Below are positions 7,285 through 14,961 of a stretch of DNA of 37,658 nucleotides, in pieces. Source of the stretch: an uncultured Erysipelotrichaceae bacterium (GTDB taxonomy: Bacteria; Bacillota_I; Bacilli_A; Erysipelotrichales; Erysipelotrichaceae); contig CALVFJ010000015.1 in assembly GCA_944326795.1 (NCBI GenBank), positions 1 through 37,658 on the forward strand, written 5' to 3'. The translations under genes and the position numbers were made by a program. The notes under the pieces are model-generated. The model was not told where the DNA came from and made no database searches. It saw only the letters and a program-made list of their open reading frames with translations. The first letter of the stretch is position 1. Each line of letters begins with the position of its first letter.

Positions 7285-8244
7285 TTATAACCCTCCAATA
7301 TAATCTTCAACAAAATCCTTGATCTTTAAGGAATTATGACGAATGACATTTGTGCTAAAATCTAACAAATTAGCATATCTTATCTGATAATCATGTTTTT
7401 CTTCTATTACCTTGACCGCACTGCTATCCTGTTTGCGATAGCGTTCAATGATGTTTGCAGGGATATCATCGCTGGCAACCACAACTTCATCGATATCGAC
7501 CTTATGCATATGCAGTGCCCTCACATGATCTTCAACGCTATAACCATCTGTTTCTCCCGGTTGGCTCATGACATTGCAAAAATACAGCTTTCTTGCGCTA
7601 GATTGCTTCAATGCTTCCTGGATCTTAGGAATGATAACATTAGGCAAGATGCTAGTATAAAGCGAACCGATACCAAAGATGATCAGATCAGCTTTTTTGA
7701 TAGCCGTTACCGCAGCTGGAGTAGCCTTAACATCACAATCATAAAATACTTTGGTGATTCGATTGTTAAAATTAGGAATATTAGCTTCCCCTTTTACGAT
7801 GGTCTTATCTTCCATCATGGCATACAAGGTAACCACCTGCAAGGTGCTAGGAACGATCTTTCCTTTTACATTTAAAACTTCAGCACAGGTCGTGATCGCT
7901 TCCATGAAGCTTCCACATGTTTGGGTCAAAGCTGTTAAGATCAGATTGCCCAGATTATGACCTTGGATATCCTCATCCTCTTTATCCGGATCTTCATTTG
8001 ACTCAAACCGATAATCCATCAAATTAGATAATAACGATTCACTTTGCGCCAATGATAACAGCACATTACGGATATCACCCATGGCTGGGATATGAAACTG
8101 CCGGCGCAAACGTCCGGTGCTTCCACCATCATCCGCAACGGTTACGATCGCCGTAATATCGATATCATCGATATTCTTTATACCTCTTAAGATCGTTGAC
8201 AAACCATGACCGCCGCCAATGACCACTACTTGCTTATTCTTCAT
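7285..8244 (-). CDS. yvcK: YvcK/CofD-like gluconeogenesis factor
   Basis: A 319-residue member of the YvcK (CofD-like) family. The N terminus has the nucleotide-binding loop IGGGHGLS and the family block VADDGGSTGRLRR, followed by GDIRNVLLSLA. Later blocks include GHNLGNL and GIGSLYTSI. In B. subtilis and mycobacteria YvcK binds UDP-sugars and is needed for cell-wall synthesis on gluconeogenic carbon sources. The start overlaps the rapZ end by 11 nt and the stop abuts whiA, so it is the middle gene of a conserved three-gene unit. No defects seen. Confidence 0.95.
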   Translation of the reverse strand: MKNKQVVVIGGGHGLSTILRGIKNIDDIDITAIVTVADDGGSTGRLRRQFHIPAMGDIRNVLLSLAQSESLLSNLMDYRFESNEDPDKEDEDIQGHNLGNLILTALTQTCGSFMEAITTCAEVLNVKGKIVPSTLQVVTLYAMMEDKTIVKGEANIPNFNNRITKVFYDCDVKATPAAVTAIKKADLIIFGIGSLYTSILPNVIIPKIQEALKQSSARKLYFCNVMSQPGETDGYSVEDHVRALHMHKVDIDEVVVASDDIPANIIERYRKQDSSAVKVIEEKHDYQIRYANLLDFSTNVIRHNSLKIKDFVEDYIGGL

Positions 8245-9094
8245 TTTCCAGCCCTACTTTATCACGATGCTCTTTATAACAGTTATAACGCTTAGAATAC
8301 TTATCATATAAATAATTTGTTATACTGACCGAACGATGCTGACCTCCGGTACAACCAATCGCCACGGTAAAATGATTCTTGCCTTCTTTGACATACTGTT
8401 CAAAGGCATAATCCAAAAAAGCATCTAAACGTGCAATGAATTCCTGGGTTTCTGGCTTATCCATTACATAATCATATACACACTTGTCATCTCCGCTATA
8501 TGGGCGCAGCTTTACATCCCAATATGGATTAGGCAAAAATCGTACATCGATCATCAGATCAGCATCCATTGGTACTCCATTCTTATACCCAAAGGAAACA
8601 AAGCTGATCGAGAATGCCGGAACAGTATTCAAGGCAAAGTATTTTTCGATCTTTCTTTTAAGTTCTTTATTTGATAAAAAAGTCGTATCAATAGTTGTAA
8701 AACTGCTTTCTTTATGTTTGATGAACATCTCACGTTCCCCGCTGATCGCCTCTTCTAAGGTATTAGCCATATTGCTGATCAAAAGCGGATGCATGCGCCT
8801 TGTAGATTTATAACGATGAAGCAACACATCATCGCTAGCATCTAAAAACAAGACCCGTACATCGATATCCGACCCTCTAAAAGCATGCAAGAACATTGGA
8901 AAATCCACGGCTGAAGTTGCTAAAGCCGTATAATTATATCTAATATCATTGCTGTTTTCGATCAGATCGACCAATAAGCTAAGCAATTGTACCGGATATT
9001 GGTCGATACAATGATAGCCCATATCTTCTAATACGCTCATCGCGCTGGTCTTACCAGCTCCGGACATCCCACTTACTAAAATTACTCTTTTCAT
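8234..9094 (-). CDS. rapZ: RapZ/YvcJ nucleotide-binding adapter protein
   Basis: A 286-residue RapZ/YvcJ protein. Walker A is SGMSGAGKTS at residues 8-17. The C-terminal domain has the GCTGGQHRSV loop that binds small metabolites or RNA in RapZ. In E. coli RapZ delivers GlmZ sRNA to RNase E and so links amino-sugar supply to glmS. In B. subtilis YvcJ is a GTPase/ATPase affecting competence; the RNA role is not shown there. It is first in the operon with yvcK and whiA. GAGGTAG precedes the ATG, and a promoter is present at 9114-9142. Confidence 0.95.
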   Translation of the reverse strand: MKRVILVSGMSGAGKTSAMSVLEDMGYHCIDQYPVQLLSLLVDLIENSNDIRYNYTALATSAVDFPMFLHAFRGSDIDVRVLFLDASDDVLLHRYKSTRRMHPLLISNMANTLEEAISGEREMFIKHKESSFTTIDTTFLSNKELKRKIEKYFALNTVPAFSISFVSFGYKNGVPMDADLMIDVRFLPNPYWDVKLRPYSGDDKCVYDYVMDKPETQEFIARLDAFLDYAFEQYVKEGKNHFTVAIGCTGGQHRSVSITNYLYDKYSKRYNCYKEHRDKVGLENEE

Positions 9095-9113
9095 AATTTA
9101 CTACCTCGAAAAA

Positions 9114-9142
9114 ATTGTACCACGGTTATGGGCGTTCCACAA
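9114..9142 (-). promoter_or_regulatory. Promoter of the rapZ-yvcK-whiA operon
   Basis: Minus-strand -35 TTGTGG (9137-9142) and -10 TACAAT (9114-9119) with a 17-bp spacer lie about 20 bp ahead of the rapZ start, giving a short leader with GAGGTAG. Confidence 0.65.
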
Positions 9143-9158
9143 TTGAAATAACTGCTTA

Positions 9159-10097
9159 TTATCGTAATACGCGCCGTAATAAAGCAATTGCATTATCATA
9201 CGCGATCATTTGACATTGTTTTTCATCAAGCCCTTGCGCTTTCAATGCTTCGACCAAATTTTGAGCACAAGCAGCACTAGCTAAGCCTTTGCCCATGGCA
9301 TTATCATGATCAGGAATAAAGTCCATGAAATCAAAGCCGATCGCTACATGCTCGCAGCCAATCAAATCAGCAATATAACGTCCATGTGCTCCTAAATGCG
9401 CCACATCCTGCTGATCATCATGATCACTGATAAAATGTCTAGCTGCATTTAAGCCCACGATCCCACCTTTTGCCTTGATAGCTTTCAACTGCTGATCCGT
9501 AAGATTACGATCATGGCCGCATAATCTTCGCGCATTAGAATGCGTAGCTATGATCGGCCCTTTGGCTATTTCTACGATATCCCAAAAGGTTTTTTCATTG
9601 GCGTGTGAAACATCGATGACCATTCCCAGCTCTTCCATCTTCTTGATCACCAGTTTGCCCGAATCCGATAATCCTTGGCAAACATCACCTTTGACACCAT
9701 TAGCTAAAGCATTTTTTTCATTCCAGCAAAGCGAAGCTACTCTTACGCCTTGATCATAAAGCCATTGGATCTTTGCTTCAACATCATCAACGATCCCACA
9801 CATTCCCTCAACGCTCATCAACAGTTTGATCTTATTATCATCATTTAGATCAGCCTGGCTTTTTATCCAAGTAATATCAGGAAGCAGTTCACTGATTTGC
9901 CGGCGACTAGTTTCAACCATCTTCTGCATCTGTTGCCAATCTTCGCTGCCATCAAAAAAACTAGCTATACATACGCCTTGGATTTCACCAGCCTCTAATT
10001 TTGGCAGATGTTCATTTTGCAAAGCATCATTACATCCTTGTTCTTCCTTATGCAGGATGTCCCATCCTATATCCGCATGCAGATCAAAAATTCGCAT
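9159..10097 (-). CDS. Membrane dipeptidase (peptidase family M19)
   Basis: A zinc dipeptidase of 312 residues related to renal dipeptidase. The metal site is visible: H-x-D in the first residues (FDLHADIG), the EG motif SVEGMCG, a histidine in ATHSNARRL, and the next one in CGHDRNLTDQQ. There is no signal peptide, so it is probably cytosolic and splits dipeptides, possibly those with D-residues or from wall turnover. An upstream ATG-like start at 10127 exists, but the ATG at 10097 has AAGGAGG 5 nt ahead and matches the family's usual beginning. The gene is separated from rapZ by about 60 bp and from the MATE gene by a bidirectional terminator. It is therefore its own transcription unit inserted between conserved blocks. 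Confidence 0.9.
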   Translation of the reverse strand: MRIFDLHADIGWDILHKEEQGCNDALQNEHLPKLEAGEIQGVCIASFFDGSEDWQQMQKMVETSRRQISELLPDITWIKSQADLNDDNKIKLLMSVEGMCGIVDDVEAKIQWLYDQGVRVASLCWNEKNALANGVKGDVCQGLSDSGKLVIKKMEELGMVIDVSHANEKTFWDIVEIAKGPIIATHSNARRLCGHDRNLTDQQLKAIKAKGGIVGLNAARHFISDHDDQQDVAHLGAHGRYIADLIGCEHVAIGFDFMDFIPDHDNAMGKGLASAACAQNLVEALKAQGLDEKQCQMIAYDNAIALLRRVLR

Positions 10098-10139
10098 CTT
10101 AACCTCCTTATCTTGGTCTTGAACCAAATATAAAATATT

Positions 10140-10156
10140 GATGATATTATATCATC
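10140..10156. promoter_or_regulatory. Perfect 7-bp inverted repeat upstream of the dipeptidase gene
   Basis: GATGATA-TTA-TATCATC is a perfect 17-bp palindrome about 45 bp upstream of the ATG. It contains a minus-strand TATAAT (10146-10151). No convincing -35 is seen, so whether it is operator, promoter part or chance is open. Confidence 0.35.
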
Positions 10157-10163
10157 TTGCAGC

Positions 10164-10194
10164 AAAAAAGTGCCGATATAAATCAGCACTTTTT
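10164..10194. terminator. Bidirectional-type terminator after the MATE gene
   Basis: Arms AAAAAGTGC (10165-10173) and GCACTTTTT (10186-10194) flank a 12-nt loop, with A/T runs usable on both strands. It contains part of the MATE stop codon and separates that gene from the dipeptidase gene. Confidence 0.85.
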
Positions 10195-11536
10195 AAATTT
10201 CAATATTGATCCATTTGCCACGATGATAACGTGTTGCAAAAAAGATAAAACGAGATACTTGATCGGAAAGGACACCGATCCAGATACCTATCAAGCCTAA
10301 ATTTATGATTCCCCCTGCTAAGCCCCAGGTAACTATGGTCCTGATGACCGTCACCGAAATTAAAGCACCAACCAATGTATATCTCGCATCCCCAGCTCCT
10401 CTTAAGGCACCAGCGAAAATGATCTGTGATATTTGAAAGATAGAAGTGATCGCAATGAAATTCATGATCATGCTGCCCATATCCAAAATTTCAGGTTCAA
10501 CAAAGAAGATGCTAAAGATATCTCGGCCAAAGAAAAATAATATGATCATCAAGAATATGGATATTACCAATCCCATCCTTTGACACATACTGCCATAAGC
10601 TTTAGCTAAAGGCCCATTCTTTTCACCTAAGCTACGGCCAATCAAAGCAACGGCTGCTACCTGCATGCCATCGCCAAACGAAAAAGTAAGATTTAAAAAG
10701 TTCATACCTACTTGATGAGCAGCAAAAGCATCTGTTCCCAGCTTTGCCGCCATGACCGCCGTCGTTAAAAAGCCGATACGCATTGCTAGGTTCTCAGCAA
10801 TAAAATTGCTAGAAAGATTAATGATGCTTCTAAAAGTATCCATCTTAGGCCTAATATGTTTTTTGATAATAAACTCTACAGAAATGTAGCTGCTTTTCCT
10901 AAACATCGAATGAATGGACATGATACAAGCGATCACCGTACCTAAAACCGTTGCAAACGCTGCTCCAAATACGCCCCAGCGCGGAAATCCCAGATTACCA
11001 CCAATCAGCAAATAGTTAAAGATGATATTTATCACGCTGCTAGTAATATTGGTCGTCATTGCAATCTTAGTATTACCACTGCCTCTTTGAGCGGCATTGA
11101 TTGCCAAAGAAAGCACATTGAAGATCATTCCCAGCTGAATAACGCTAAAATACGTTACCCCATCGGTATGCGTATCTGCATTGGAACCACACCATCGTAA
11201 GATCGTATCTGCTCCTAAAACGGATATTGCTGTTATGATCAAACAAGCAATAATGGTAAATATAATTGCTGTAACCACGATTTCATTAGCGCTTTCTTGA
11301 TTTTTTTGCCCATATCTGCGCGCAACCAACGCACTGATACCAATATTTACTGCCGTAAATATCGCTAAAGCAATAAATTTAGGCTGCGTCGTTAATCCCA
11401 CCGCTGCAACTGCCGAAGGTCCTAGCGAAGAAATCATCAGGGTATCGATCATGCCGGCTAACGAAACGAAAAAGCTCTCTAGAACTGCCGGCCACGCCAT
11501 TCCAAAGGCTTCCTTGAACATCACTTTATTTTCCAT
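10193..11536 (-). CDS. MATE family multidrug/cation efflux transporter
   Basis: A 447-residue polytopic protein with about twelve hydrophobic segments arranged as two repeated halves. It has the MATE-type N terminus AWPAVLESFF, the MISSLGPSAVAAVGL loop of the first repeat, and a matching AAKLGTDAFAAHQVG loop at the start of the second. MATE proteins export drugs or metabolites using sodium or proton gradients; the substrate cannot be read from sequence. The start is uncertain. The ATG at 11536 has no clear ribosome site, while an internal ATG at 11500 has AAGGAAG 8 nt upstream but would leave a very short N terminus. TATAAT at 11543-11548 would place transcription start near the first ATG. 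The gene sits between trxB and the dipeptidase with its own terminators. Confidence 0.9.
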   Translation of the reverse strand: MENKVMFKEAFGMAWPAVLESFFVSLAGMIDTLMISSLGPSAVAAVGLTTQPKFIALAIFTAVNIGISALVARRYGQKNQESANEIVVTAIIFTIIACLIITAISVLGADTILRWCGSNADTHTDGVTYFSVIQLGMIFNVLSLAINAAQRGSGNTKIAMTTNITSSVINIIFNYLLIGGNLGFPRWGVFGAAFATVLGTVIACIMSIHSMFRKSSYISVEFIIKKHIRPKMDTFRSIINLSSNFIAENLAMRIGFLTTAVMAAKLGTDAFAAHQVGMNFLNLTFSFGDGMQVAAVALIGRSLGEKNGPLAKAYGSMCQRMGLVISIFLMIILFFFGRDIFSIFFVEPEILDMGSMIMNFIAITSIFQISQIIFAGALRGAGDARYTLVGALISVTVIRTIVTWGLAGGIINLGLIGIWIGVLSDQVSRFIFFATRYHRGKWINIEI

Positions 11537-11613
11537 GAAAATATTATATACCTAAAAAATGATAATATAATTAATTTGTTACTTTATTTCATTTTATTTT
11601 TAAAAGCAAAGCA

Positions 11614-11635
11614 AAAGCGATGTTTCCATCGCTTT
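11614..11635 (-). terminator. Terminator of the yigZ-uvrA-hprK-lgt-trxB unit
   Basis: A perfect 9-bp stem (AAAGCGATG with CATCGCTTT, 4-nt loop) lies about 25 nt beyond the trxB stop. On the minus strand it is followed by a T-rich tail interrupted by GC pairs. Confidence 0.75.
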
Positions 11636-11660
11636 ATCATTTATTAATAATCTAATTTTT

Positions 11661-12575
11661 TTATTTATAAACATAGTGATACGCTTTCTGTCCCGCAATT
11701 GCACCATCGGAACAAGCTGTAATTACCTGCCTTAACGGTTTGTCGATACAGTCCCCTGCTGCAAAGATACCTTTGACCTTTGTTTCCATATTATTATCAA
11801 CCAAGATATAGCCTTGTTCATTAGTAATGCCAAGTTCCTTAACAAAATCCGTATTAGGCTGAGCCCCAATGTAAGGGAAAATAGCTGACACATCAAGGGT
11901 CATTAACTTTTTTGTTTCTACATCTTCTAATTCAATGCCTTCGACATGATCTTCCCCTAAGATTCGATGAGGAACATGTTTGGTAATGATCTTTATCTTA
12001 GCATTGTTTAGCACCTTATCTTGGATGATCTTATCAGCTCTGAATACATCACGGCGAATAACGATATAGACCATATTGACAAACTGAGTCAAGAAAACGG
12101 CTTCTTCTAAAGCGCTGTTGCCTCCGCCGATGATAACAACATCTTTGCCCCGATATAATGCGCCATCACATACCGCACAATAAGAGATGCCCTTGCCAAC
12201 CAAACGATCTTCCTTCGCTAAGCCAAGCATTTTTTCCTTGGTACCGCTAGCGATGATCACACACTTAGCAGTATATGAGCTATCAGCTGTAATTACTTCT
12301 TTATAGTCTTGATGATCTATGATCTTTTGGACATCGCCATATACATATTCTGCTCCAAAAGAAGTAGAATGCTCAAACATCTTATAAGCCAGATCCGCTC
12401 CACTTTCTTCTTTGGTAGCCGGATAATTTTCAATGCTAAAGGTCTTGATCAGCTTACCGCCCGGCGCGCTCACTTCCAACATCATCGTCTTAAGTCCTGC
12501 TCTTGACGCATAGATAGCGGCGCTCATCCCTGCTGGACCAGCCCCAACAATTATTACATCATATTGTATGTCCAT
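11661..12575 (-). CDS. trxB: Thioredoxin reductase
   Basis: A 304-residue low-molecular-weight thioredoxin reductase. FAD-binding GAGPAG is at 11-16, the redox-active CAVC at 133-136, the NADPH loop GGGNSALEEA near 150-159, and a C-terminal AAGDC FAD motif. RRDVFRA carries the arginines that normally recognise the NADPH 2'-phosphate, although the preceding histidine common in the family is replaced by isoleucine. It transfers electrons from NADPH to thioredoxin in the cytosol. The start overlaps the end of the Lgt-HAD fusion by 22 nt, and the start region reads AAGGAGG just upstream, so it is the last gene of the hprK operon. A thioredoxin gene is not in the window. Confidence 0.95.
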   Translation of the reverse strand: MDIQYDVIIVGAGPAGMSAAIYASRAGLKTMMLEVSAPGGKLIKTFSIENYPATKEESGADLAYKMFEHSTSFGAEYVYGDVQKIIDHQDYKEVITADSSYTAKCVIIASGTKEKMLGLAKEDRLVGKGISYCAVCDGALYRGKDVVIIGGGNSALEEAVFLTQFVNMVYIVIRRDVFRADKIIQDKVLNNAKIKIITKHVPHRILGEDHVEGIELEDVETKKLMTLDVSAIFPYIGAQPNTDFVKELGITNEQGYILVDNNMETKVKGIFAAGDCIDKPLRQVITACSDGAIAGQKAYHYVYK

Positions 12576-14008
12576 TCATGATCCTCCTTGATGATATCCA
12601 AGATATCTTTTAGGTCTGATATCACAGCATTTGGTTTTTCCTCGACGATAGCCAAAGTTCTGACCTCATCATTGCTCACATAACCGATCGTATATACACC
12701 GGCGGCTTTTGCGGCTTGCATATCGCCTTTGCTGTCACCAACATAGATACATGAATCATGACCTTCGTTAAGCGCCGCGCAGGCTTCATACAAGCCCGAT
12801 GGATCAGGTTTGACCTTGCTCACTTTATCTTTGCCTAAGATGACATCAAAATACTGTTTAAGATCAAACATATCTAGACCAAATTCGATTGCTTCGGTAT
12901 ATTTGGTCGAAACGATACCAACTTTATAGCCATTTTCTTTTAGTTCTTTCAATACCATCTCGCAATTAGGCATCGGTTTGACCAATTCTTCATGTACCGC
13001 AAAATTATACTCCCGATATTCTTTTAATAATTGTTCCTGATCGATATTAGGAAAATACTTTGCAAACATCTCGGTCAGTGGCGGTCCTTGAACTTCTGCC
13101 TGTACCGCTGCAGTAAAGTTTTCTGCCTTGTCATATTTTTCAAATAGATGACGATATGTCGCCATAATGGCTGGCTTGGTATCTAAAAGCGTACCATCCA
13201 GATCAAAAAGTACGATTGGTTTTGCAGCTTTCTTCTTAAAACGAATATAGATCAAGCCACAAGCACCGACAATGATGAACATCAAAGCCATCAAACGAGA
13301 CATCCGCATGCCTAGAAACATTAAATTATCCGTTCTAAAAGATTCAACGATAAAGCGCGAAACACCATACCACATCAGATATAAGCAAGTAATATCTCCC
13401 CGTCTGCCATGTCCATGTTTTTTATAGCCATAGCGCAAGACAATAAAACCTAATAGATCCAAAACGCTTTCCCACAAAAAAGTAGGCTGACGATATTCTC
13501 CACCGATATACATGCCTTGCTTGATAAAATCTGGAGCCCAATTAAAATAAGCTTCATTAACGATGCGGCCATACGCTTCTTGATTGATAAAATTGCCCCA
13601 GCGACCAATGGCTTGAGAAATAAGGATATTGGTCGCAACCACATCGCTGCTGCGTAAAAAGCTCATCTTATGCTTTTTGACATAATATAAGCCATACAAG
13701 GAACCACCGATCAGGCCCCCTTGGATAGCTAGACCACCGCCACGGATATCCAAAAGATGCGTGATATCGCTAAAATAATACTGAGCATCCCAAAATAAGC
13801 AAAACCACAAACGTGCACAAATGATACCGCAGATCAGGCAACCGATCAAAAGATCATCCAGGGTTTCCTGACTATATCCATTTTCTTTGAAATCTTTCTT
13901 AGAAAAGTAATAAGCTACCCCTATGCCGATGATGATCAATACGGCATACCATTGGATGCTTAAAGGACCAACGCTCAAAAATGTTTTTGAATTAGGAAAA
14001 AATTCCAT
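12554..14008 (-). CDS. lgt: Fusion: prolipoprotein diacylglyceryl transferase (Lgt) + PpaX-like HAD phosphatase
   Basis: One 484-residue frame holds two enzymes. Residues 1-257 are Lgt with seven membrane helices and the signature GRWGNFINQEAYG at 135-147; it attaches diacylglycerol to lipoprotein cysteines. Residues 264-475 are a HAD hydrolase with DLDGT (269-273; nucleophile D269), motif II serine in VSTK (366-369), a motif III lysine near 400 and motif IV GDSKGD (424-429). It resembles PpaX or phosphoglycolate phosphatase. In B. subtilis hprK, lgt and ppaX are separate genes of one operon, and PpaX removes pyrophosphate released by HPr(Ser-P) phosphorolysis. The fused order here matches that operon, so a PpaX role is inferred. 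A short basic linker (KKKAAK) joins the parts; the HAD domain would face the cytosol. The start overlaps the hprK stop by 1 nt. Confidence 0.9.
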   Translation of the reverse strand: MEFFPNSKTFLSVGPLSIQWYAVLIIIGIGVAYYFSKKDFKENGYSQETLDDLLIGCLICGIICARLWFCLFWDAQYYFSDITHLLDIRGGGLAIQGGLIGGSLYGLYYVKKHKMSFLRSSDVVATNILISQAIGRWGNFINQEAYGRIVNEAYFNWAPDFIKQGMYIGGEYRQPTFLWESVLDLLGFIVLRYGYKKHGHGRRGDITCLYLMWYGVSRFIVESFRTDNLMFLGMRMSRLMALMFIIVGACGLIYIRFKKKAAKPIVLFDLDGTLLDTKPAIMATYRHLFEKYDKAENFTAAVQAEVQGPPLTEMFAKYFPNIDQEQLLKEYREYNFAVHEELVKPMPNCEMVLKELKENGYKVGIVSTKYTEAIEFGLDMFDLKQYFDVILGKDKVSKVKPDPSGLYEACAALNEGHDSCIYVGDSKGDMQAAKAAGVYTIGYVSNDEVRTLAIVEEKPNAVISDLKDILDIIKEDHEWTYNMM

Positions 14009-14961
14009 TAGTTTTCACCTCTACTGCTATTTTGTTTGGCAATCTGCTCATAAACACGTTTTTCAAATTCCTTGGCACTGTTAAAACCATTTTCTCGCAA
14101 ACGGAAATTAATTACGGCCGATTCAACCAATACGCCCATGCTTCTTCCCTCTTTGACCGGTATGACGATCGTTGGAATATTAACATCTAAAATTGTCGTA
14201 TAAAGATCATCCTCGTTACCAACCCGGGCATATTCAGCATGTGGATCAAATTGTTCCAGATGGATGACCATATCGATATTATCTTTAGACATCAAAGCGC
14301 TAGCCCCAAACATCTTGCCAACATCGATGATACCGATACCTCTGATTTCCAGCATCCCTGCTAGCAATTCAGGACTATGACCAATAATTGAATTGTGAAT
14401 ACGAGCAACATCGACCCGATCATCCGCAATCAAAACATGCCCGCGCTTGATAAGCTCAAGTGCAATCTCACTTTTACCGCTACCGCTTTCCCCAGTAATC
14501 AATACCCCTTTGCCATAGACATCCAGCAAGACACCATGCAAGCTATCGCTAGGCGCAAGCCTTTCATCTAAAAAAGTAATGATCTCAACCATCAAACGAT
14601 AAGTTGGGCTATTTGATCTAAAGATCGGAAAATTCGCATTGATCGCCACTTGCTTCAATACCGGTGGGCATTCGCGATCTCGGCTTAAAACGATCATCGG
14701 CGTGAAAACATCCGTGATCTGTTCAAATCTGGATCTTTGCACATCTTCTGGCAGCTGCGCAATAAATGCCTGCTCTTTATCGCCAATGATGATGATCCTT
14801 CGTGGTTCGGTATGTTTGAAAAAACCAGCAAGCTCTAGGCCCGGACGATTGACATCCGGAACTACGACCCAGCGGTTAAGTGATTCAGCATTGCCTGTAA
14901 CTTGTTCAAAGCCAAAAAAATCTACGATATCTTTGATCATGACCTTGCCGATATATTCCAT
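14008..14961 (-). CDS. hprK: HPr kinase/phosphorylase
   Basis: A 317-residue bifunctional HPr kinase/phosphorylase. It shows the catalytic histidine in LHGVLLDVYGKG (H142), Walker A GESGSGKS at 157-164, and the family signature IRGIGIIDV...FG near 207-222. It phosphorylates serine 46 of HPr in response to fructose-1,6-bisphosphate and, with phosphate, removes it while releasing pyrophosphate. It therefore sets carbon catabolite repression. The ATG lies directly after the uvrA stop, with GGAGG about 10 nt upstream. HPr and CcpA are outside the window, and no Crh gene follows whiA. The adjoining PpaX-like domain could remove the pyrophosphate product. Confidence 0.97.
   Translation of the reverse strand: MEYIGKVMIKDIVDFFGFEQVTGNAESLNRWVVVPDVNRPGLELAGFFKHTEPRRIIIIGDKEQAFIAQLPEDVQRSRFEQITDVFTPMIVLSRDRECPPVLKQVAINANFPIFRSNSPTYRLMVEIITFLDERLAPSDSLHGVLLDVYGKGVLITGESGSGKSEIALELIKRGHVLIADDRVDVARIHNSIIGHSPELLAGMLEIRGIGIIDVGKMFGASALMSKDNIDMVIHLEQFDPHAEYARVGNEDDLYTTILDVNIPTIVIPVKEGRSMGVLVESAVINFRLRENGFNSAKEFEKRVYEQIAKQNSSRGEN

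Noticed and set aside
7393..7875. 160-aa plus-strand open frame
   Set aside because: It lies wholly opposite yvcK, a conserved gene. It has no ribosome site and no recognisable protein features.
13434..13440. Single CGCAAGA or its complement inside genes (also near 7590, 19499, 22433)
   Set aside because: These are isolated copies without a second repeat at 10-11 bp and lie inside coding sequence, so they are expected by chance.
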